Source of the DNA: Blastomyces gilchristii SLH14081
Lineage: Eukaryota; Ascomycota; Eurotiomycetes; Onygenales; Ajellomycetaceae
DNA: 64,000 nt
NCBI RefSeq assembly: GCF_000003855.2
Contig: NW_003101673.1
Location: 1,193,900 to 1,257,899 of the forward strand
Reading direction: 5' to 3'
Of this stretch, positions 57,501 to 64,000 are shown one piece after another. The translations under genes were made by a program, and so were the position numbers. The stretch's first letter is position 1; every line of letters begins with the position of its first letter. The notes beneath the pieces are model-generated. The model was not told the origin of the DNA and made no database searches. It saw only the letters and a list, made by a program, of their open reading frames with translations.

Positions 57501-60500
57501 TTACTTCTTAATAATAAAGAGCTTAACAGAACATTAAGTCAGATAAGTGAAGCTGCTTTTAAAGTATGATTTCTATATCTGATACTGTTCAGATCAGCTT
57601 AATCTTGCTAATACACTGTCTAAACAGTCTGATTATAATATTGTTAATGCAGAGAAGAATTCTATAAAAGAATCTCTGTCATCACTGCAGAAGAAGCTGA
57701 CTATAGAGAGTTAAAATTCTCTGAAGCTCAGAAACAGTGCTGATAAGACAGCTGTGTGACTCAGTATAGAAGATTAAAGAAAACTCAGATCTCTGCAGAG
57801 AACTGACACTGAAGATTATAAGCTTCTTATATTATATCTTATAATTATTGAATTAATAAAGAATGAAATAATCTATACTCTTTCAATCTGACTACTTTTA
57901 AAATTTATTAATAAGTTATAGAAGAGAGATGTCTCTACTACAGCTTGAATTCAGAAGTTGAAAAAGAAAGAATTCAGTTTGAACTTGAAAGAGACAGGCT
58001 CTGAGTGAGATGATACTGCTAAGAAATCAAGTCATTGATAACTAGAAGAATATGAACTTCTACTACTGAATAATTCAGTCTTTGTCTCTTGTAGTAGAGC
58101 AGTGTATCAGAAGTTATTGAGAATTCATCATAATAATTCTCATACAGAGTACTTTGAGTTAGAGAAGACTGAGAAGCTTCTAAAATATAAATATATTTAA
58201 GATAAGCTTTAAGCAGATATTAAAGAGTATGTTAAGACTTATAATATCTGTTAAAGAATAAAGATTCTGTGATATAAGTAATACAGTGAGTTAGTATCAC
58301 TATCTGTTTTAAAAAGCTTATAACAGAATCTATTGATAGATTTCATAGTTGATCTGCTAAAGTCAACAAGAGTCAAAGAATATGACTTAATTTTAATTAT
58401 TATTGACTACTTCACAAAGATGATCAGATATATCTCTACTTATAAAAAGATTAAAGCTTCTGAATTAACTGATCTGTTTTTAGATACTATTATTTATAAT
58501 CATAGTGTTCTGAAATTATTGATAACAGATTGAGAATTCCTCTTCATCAGTAAATACTGATCAGCTTTTTACTATCATCTTATAATAAGATGTCTTCTCA
58601 GTATCATATTTCATTCACAGACAGATGATCAGACTGAATATCAGAATCAGACACTAGAATAGCATCTTTAAGTGTTCTATTTATATTATCAGAATAATTG
58701 ACTTAAACATCTTCTAACTGCTGAATTCATATATAACAATGTAAAGAATACAATTTTAAAGATATCTTCTTTCTATACTTATTATGAATATAATTCTTTA
58801 TTACTCAGTGATATCACAGACAACATTTTAAAGAGAGAGATAGATAGTTAGAATATTAAACAGATACAGAGAACAGAGTATCTCTCAATATCAGAAGTAA
58901 AAGTGAGATTGAAACTTTTGAATAAAATTCATGAGAAGATGATGAAAAGTATTCACTACACTCAGAAGTAGTAGATAGAATACTATAATTGAAAACATCT
59001 TTCAATGAAGTTCTTGATAGAGAATCAAGTACTACTTTTAATAAAGAATATTAAGATAATAAGATTATATAAGAAGCTCAGTAAGTAATGACTAGAATCT
59101 TTCTCAGTAATAAGAGTGATAAATAAGCAGATATATGAGTTGAAATTACTTATAGAATTGAAATCAATTCATTCTATTTTTCACATTTTCTATTTAAAGC
59201 TCTATAAGCAATACTCTGAGACAGAGTCATCTCAGCTGAATAATATTGAGATTAAGAGTGATACTGAATATCTTATGAAGAAAATATTGAATAAGTGAAT
59301 ATATTATAACAAGCTTCAATATCTTGTGAAATAAGAAGATTATTCATTATCAGAGAATTTATGAGAATCACTTAAGTATTTGAAAAATACTGAGAAAGAG
59401 ATTGTAAGCTATGAGACAGCTAGTAGAGATTACTCTGTTATATATCAGAGATATTGAATAAGAAATACTGCTTAAGACTTCTTATTTTTTCTCAAAGAGT
59501 TTTTAGAGATAATCTTACAGTGATGAGTCAGTGTCTTATAAGCTCTATAACACTTTTCTTCTATTTTCTTTCAAAGGACTTTTTAGAAGTTTAATAAGAC
59601 TATATAAGTATAAAATTCCTGAAGTAGTTAGAGAAAAGAGATATTTGAAATCAATGAAAAGATTAATATTATCAATTCATAAGCTGTTACTATTCTAATA
59701 AGACTGCAGCTTATTGAAAAAGTAAAAAGAGAGAACTTCAGAACTTACTTATTAATAATTACATTCTTATCAAACTCATTCTTCATCATTAAAGTCTTCA
59801 GTATTAGCATCTTTATCTGCTGAGAAGTTAACACTGCAGTATCATAGAGAAGTATACTATAGAAGAGTATAAGAGATACTGAAAGTATCAATTTATTAAC
59901 TTATAAAGTATTTTAATCATCTACTTTAACTGAAGTGAGATTCTCTTTAATTAGTGATTAATCTTCACAGTGCTTTTAACAGCAGCATTAGCTAATCTCT
60001 TCTTAAGATCAGTCATTCTGAGATGTTTTTTCATCTCAGAGACTCACACTTTTATCTTCTTTTACAGATAAGTAAGAAGAATCTTCTCAGTCTTGATAAA
60101 ATCTGTTAACACTTGAAGCTCTGAGACTCTCACTCTATACTGCTTAAGTATCTGAGCTTCTTATCAGAGCTGATATAATGTCTTTCTGTGAGATAATACT
60201 TGCAGAGAGACAGGAGTTGTTATTACAGATATAACAGAAATAACAGAAGTAAGAGAAGAAGTGAATGCATAAGATTTCTCTCTTCTTCAGCTGCTTAGTG
60301 CAGTGCAGATAAGTAGCAGTGTTAGTCAGAGATTATACTAAAGTCTCTTTATAGAGAGAAGATGAAAAAACTGCAGAACTCTGTGAACTCAACTTAGCAG
60401 TATTTCAAGCAGGGCTCAGACATGCTGTGAGAGGGAAACTATAGATTGAGCTTCTCAGAGTCACTGTTATCAGAATCAAGCTCTCTTCAGATTGCTCTTC

Positions 60501-60506
60501 AAATGA

Positions 60507-60806
60507 TTACACAGGGTCATATGTCATTATATTGACTGAGGGGAGAAGTGGCATTACAACAGTGATGAGAGAGGCAGAGAAAGAACTGAACACAGATGAA
60601 CTAATCAGTAGAAGAGATGACATCTCACTGCAAGACACAGCAACTATCACTGCAGCTGTAAGAGAAGCAGAAGAAGAAGAAGAAGAAGAAGATGTGATAA
60701 TGAGAGCAGTACTTCTACAGTCTGTCAACACTGCTGTCTTCATCTTTAACTGAGCTTTCTTAACAGTCACAGAGACTGCAGCTGCATCATAAAGACATTT
60801 ACTCAC
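60507..60806 (-). CDS. Antisense open frame downstream of Gypsy-2 pol, unknown
   Basis: 99 codons on the strand opposite to pol, between the chromodomain remnant and the right LTR: MSKCLYDAAAVSVTVKKAQL, then a Ser-rich middle encoded by a GAA-type microsatellite. The DNA is GC-richer than its surroundings but lacks CpG. An opposing plus frame (60532-60753) is equally open, so which strand, if either, codes is undecided. Nearby minus-strand sequence to about 59880 also has a mostly open, charged, coiled-coil-like frame (VSEMKKHLRMTDLKKRLANA). An additional antisense gene carried by the element is possible. Confidence 0.3.
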   Translation of the reverse strand: MSKCLYDAAAVSVTVKKAQLKMKTAVLTDCRSTALIITSSSSSSSSASLTAAVIVAVSCSEMSSLLLISSSVFSSFSASLITVVMPLLPSVNIMTYDPV

Positions 60807-61267
60807 TAGAAAATGTCAGAATAAGTTCTTTATTATTCTTTAAGAATGATACTCTCATACACTCACTGTTACAATTGAGAGAAGAGAAAAGAAAAATATG
60901 TTATAAGAAGAGAGAATCTTTTTAAAAAATTCTATCATTACTGTTAGCTTTGTCTCTAAAATATATTACTTTTACAGAGAATTTCATATATAGAATAGAA
61001 TATGATAAGAGATCTATAAGTCACTTATTAACTATATTTTTCACATTTTAAATTGATATATAAGGAACTCACTTATCATATGTTTGATTTGAATGAAGAT
61101 GAATAAAGAAAGATCTATACAGTCAGTAGAAAAACTCATCTATTTCTTTATATCATACACAGTATATGTACTGTTAATTAATTAACAACTGTTACTATAT
61201 AACAAAGATAACTCTTAATTCAGTAATCTTAAGAGTATCAGAACTATGCTCTTAAAGAGAAGAGTAT

Positions 61268-61799
61268 TATTATATCTCTGACTATGCTAAGATCTCATTA
61301 CAGTTTCACATGACTCATCACTTTCATACAGATAGTTTCATTTATTTCACAGACTATCTGAACACTCTATAATATTATTCAGATATATTATAGAAAGATC
61401 TGATTAATGAATATAAAAATCTCACTTCTATACAAGGTCAGCAGATTACTCTTTCTTGATAATAAGACACTGCTAAGATATCACTTTAGCTATTCTCACT
61501 CATGAAATGAGAGAAGAGTATTCACTTATTGTCTATATATAATAGCTAGATACTGGCTTCTTATTAAAGAAGTCAGTGATTTATTTTTCTTCTACTGAAA
61601 TATATATAAGAGTTACTGCATGCCTTATACAATCTTCTTAGTATACTAAGTATTATATCTGTGATATTCTTGTAATAACTCTGTAGTCTATAAGCTCACT
61701 ATTCAAGCAAGATAGTCAAGCTCACTTATATAGCTTCTTAAACAACTACCTCTACATGTCGCCGCTGACTAGTCACTGCTTCGGTTCCGTCATATTACA
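61268..61799 (+). repeat. 3' LTR of Gypsy-2
   Basis: 532 bp. Its first 100 bp are the C-to-T/G-to-A mutated version of the GC-rich left copy. Only its outer about 45 bp (61757-61799, with GTCGCCGCTG and TTCGGTTCCGTC) stay unmutated, where the left copy is mutated. Confidence 0.95.
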
Positions 61800-61804
61800 A
61801 TCTC

Positions 61805-64000
61805 ATAGACTTACTCACTAGATATTTCATCAGCATATTACTCAGATTTTCATTCAAGTGTTTCATCTTTCTATTTGTTTATAAGTGATATGATATTGTT
61901 CTATAATATCTTATCTGTAACTAGTTCATGAAATGCCTCACTACTTCTTCTATGAGATTTACATCATTATCAGTTAGAATCTCACACAGTATTTCATAGT
62001 TAATATAGATCTCATTATGTAGAAACTTCATCATCATCTTCTCTATTATCTCTGAAACTGCTTTCATGACTAGTCAGTCAGTAGCATAGTCAATAGCAGT
62101 GATTATTTAACAATTTCCATTTAATATTTACAGTAATATGTCTATGAGGTTCATCTTTCATCATTTGAACAGTTATATTATATTTTTCATCTGATGTTAC
62201 ACTTTCTCACATTCTAATCCTTTCTTAGATTCTTTCACAATCTGATAATTCAGGCACTCATGAGTATACATCTGAATGTTCTCAGCCATGCTTGATCAGT
62301 ACACTCTTGATTTGAGTATGCTTATAAGTTCAGGACTTTCTAAGTGACTGAATTTCTTATGCATGTAAGTTATCAAGTTATATCTAAATGAATATTTTAG
62401 ATAGAGAGCTTCTGCATATTTTAGATTGCAGTAAAGTACAACATCATTTTTCAATTTTCTCAGCTTGAAGTTTAAAAGCATCTCTTCTATTACTTTTGTA
62501 AGATACTTGTTATTCAATATCTTATCATTCTTCAAGTGAGAGATTATTATATTTATTCATTCTAATTTCTTACATCTTCTCAGTGTGTTTAATGCAAACT
62601 TCTCTTATATCTGATTCATAGAACTCTTATTCATGAAATTGAGTCTGTAACTGATTATATCAGATATCACAGCATTCAATCTCTTTCAGTAATTGATATG
62701 AAGATTGTATACTTGAAACTTCAAGATTCAATATACTAAGTATTTGAAAGGTTTTATTATTGATTATAGATAGATGAGACTTTTATAATTCATAATCACT
62801 GTTGTTGTATGTCTGTTATTAATATATCTATCTCACAACACTAGTGCATGCTTGATTACTAGTAATTTCTTTTCATACACTGAATAATTGAGCTCAGCGC
62901 CTAATAGTTTTCTATCATTATACATTATCAGATACAGCTTGTCATTCTTACTCATCTACAGAAGAGTGTCTCTGATAGCTTATTCAGATGCATTCATCTC
63001 AATGTAAAAAGATTTATCACAGTCTGATTGAATAAGCACTGAGAATGTTATCACATGTTTTCTCAGTGTGAGAAAGGCCTCTTCACATGTGATATTTCAG
63101 ATAATTGAACAAAACTTCTTCTTTCACAGATTTGCATTTATTTCTCTTAAGAGATCTGAGAGTGATGCAGATATTCATGCAAAATCCTTGATAAATCTAC
63201 AGTAATATGAGATCAACTTAAGAAACTGTTGTATATAATGTATATTTCTCAGCTGCAGTCAATTTACTATGACATTCAATTTCTCTGAGATGAGATGTAT
63301 ACAGTCATTACTCACTACATGTTCTATAAACTTTAACTCTTTCATTTCAAACACATACTTTGTTAATTTAATATAGAGCTTATACTCTGTCAGAGTTGTA
63401 AGCACTTCATTAAGATGCTTCAGATATTTGTTATATAAGTTTGAGAAGACTAGAATGTTATTCAGATATATAAGATATAAGATTTCATTCTGTTTATAAA
63501 GAATTGTATTCATCATTGTTTGAAAGATAATAGATACATTTGTCAGACTGAATGATATTATCAGAAATTCGAACTTCTCTCATTATATATTAAATGCAGT
63601 TCACAGTACTGATAGTTCATCTACACAGATCTGCTAATATTCTGAGAGAAGATCAATCTTTAATAGATATCAGATATTTTCAACTGTATTCAACTGTTAT
63701 TGAATTCATGACAATAAGTATTCATTCTTAATTATAAGCTTGTTGAGTGCTTGATAATTAATACACATTCATACACATTCATCACTTCTCATCTGCCTTT
63801 TTCACAAATAGAACTGGGAAACTTCACATACTTGATAAGAGTTATATAAGACCATGTTTTAAAAGGTCTGTGATCTGATACTTCTGTTCTTCAAGATATG
63901 TCTGTGACAGAGAGTATACATTTTAATTAACTGATTTCTTATTTCTCATATTAATCTCATGTACAAATTCTTGTTTCAGCAGTAATTCTGATGAAAGATC
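61805..64000 (-). mobile_element. Host element Gypsy-3, 5' part (RT to integrase core), runs off the window
   Basis: Minus-strand reading from the right edge shows Gypsy RT with YLEEQKYQITDLLKHGLI and PVLFVKKADEK (about 63930-63770), then the catalytic box YLNNILVFSN (about 63460; both catalytic Asp read Asn). An integrase HHCC region follows at about 62380-62220 (HKKFSHLESPELISILKSRV, then ECLNYQIVK with one Cys reading Tyr), and integrase core at about 62100-61810. The reading stops exactly at the Gypsy-2 right border and resumes at 53990. Stops are scattered. Its 5' LTR and gag lie beyond base 64000. Confidence 0.85.

Larger units (their letters stand above)
53991..61799 (+). mobile_element. 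Complete but mutated Ty3/Gypsy chromovirus, Gypsy-2
   Basis: A 7809-bp element with two 532-bp LTRs and a perfect 5-bp target duplication ATCTC (53986-53990 and 61800-61804). Plus-strand coding order is a damaged CCHC knuckle at about 55459-55500 (CFNCRVSNYYISNY; His and last Cys read Tyr), then RT with LYIDYRNLNKMMIKNHYLL and a catalytic box at 56713-56724 reading YLNN instead of YLDD. An integrase zinc region follows (HHNNSHTEYF to YNIC, about 58120-58250), then an integrase core (about 58333-58533, IIDYFTKMIRYIS and DLFLDTIIYN). A chromodomain-like end lies at about 59255-59420 (NKLQYLVK, EDYSLSEN). RT before integrase defines Ty3/Gypsy. A purine tract AAAGAGAAGAG (61254-61264) precedes the right LTR. 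Many stops show that it is inactive. Confidence 0.95.

Noticed and set aside
37946..64000. The AT-rich block as a centromere
   Set aside because: Nested, mutated retroelements fit a pericentromeric or dispersed AT isochore equally well, and the CENP-A gene being nearby says nothing about where its protein binds.

Overview
The window looks like a chromosome fragment of a filamentous ascomycete. The genes have short GT/AG introns of about 50-215 bp and encode fungal orthologues such as RSE1, DSK2, an EMP70-type TM9 protein, DER1, CENP-A, SCC4, ECM16, CWC21 and GPI13. A gene-rich, GC-balanced half lies beside a long AT-rich, CpG-depleted, retrotransposon-filled half. That bipartite layout fits Onygenales, and the Ajellomycetaceae (Blastomyces and relatives) are a plausible home. 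The placement is an inference from composition and gene content, not from a database match.

Layout, left half (1-37.4 kb). A partial nitrilase (minus) is cut by the left edge. Next come an F-box-like hypothetical gene and the splicing factor gene RSE1 (minus), which is head to head with the ubiquitin-shuttle gene DSK2 (plus). After a gap holding a small inverted-repeat element come a small membrane protein gene (minus), a TM9/EMP70 gene (plus), a broken kinase-like pseudogene, DER1 (minus) and the centromeric histone gene (plus). These are followed by the cohesin loader SCC4 (minus), proteasome assembly chaperone PAC3 (minus) head to head with the DEAH helicase ECM16 (plus), then CWC21 and GPI13 (both minus). 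These are housekeeping genes with no pathway cluster. Loose themes are splicing (RSE1, CWC21), chromosome segregation (CENP-A, SCC4) and ER/ubiquitin biology (DER1, DSK2, GPI13, TM9, PAC3).

Right half (about 37.9-64 kb). No host gene was found here. I could resolve a complete Ty3/Gypsy element in minus orientation (37946-43769, 330-bp LTRs, ATAAA target duplication). There is also a tRNA-derived SINE-like insertion with a 13-bp target duplication (44673-45052). A second Gypsy element (minus) serves as host for two further insertions: a hAT DNA transposon (about 48206-53853) and a complete plus-strand Gypsy chromovirus with a chromodomain remnant (53991-61799, 532-bp LTRs, ATCTC target duplication). 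The host element's integrase reading can be followed across both insertions and runs off the right edge of the window.

Almost all reading frames in the right half are broken. LTR comparison shows that the damage is essentially all C-to-T and G-to-A transitions, as in repeat-induced point mutation, with near-total CpG loss. A few GC-rich, unmutated islands survive, mainly at element edges. I see no new enzyme system. The most unusual material is the nested transposon block: the SINE, the sharply spared element edges, and a repeated GATAAC-N7-GATAAC motif that sits in likely introns and the subterminal regions of the hAT element.
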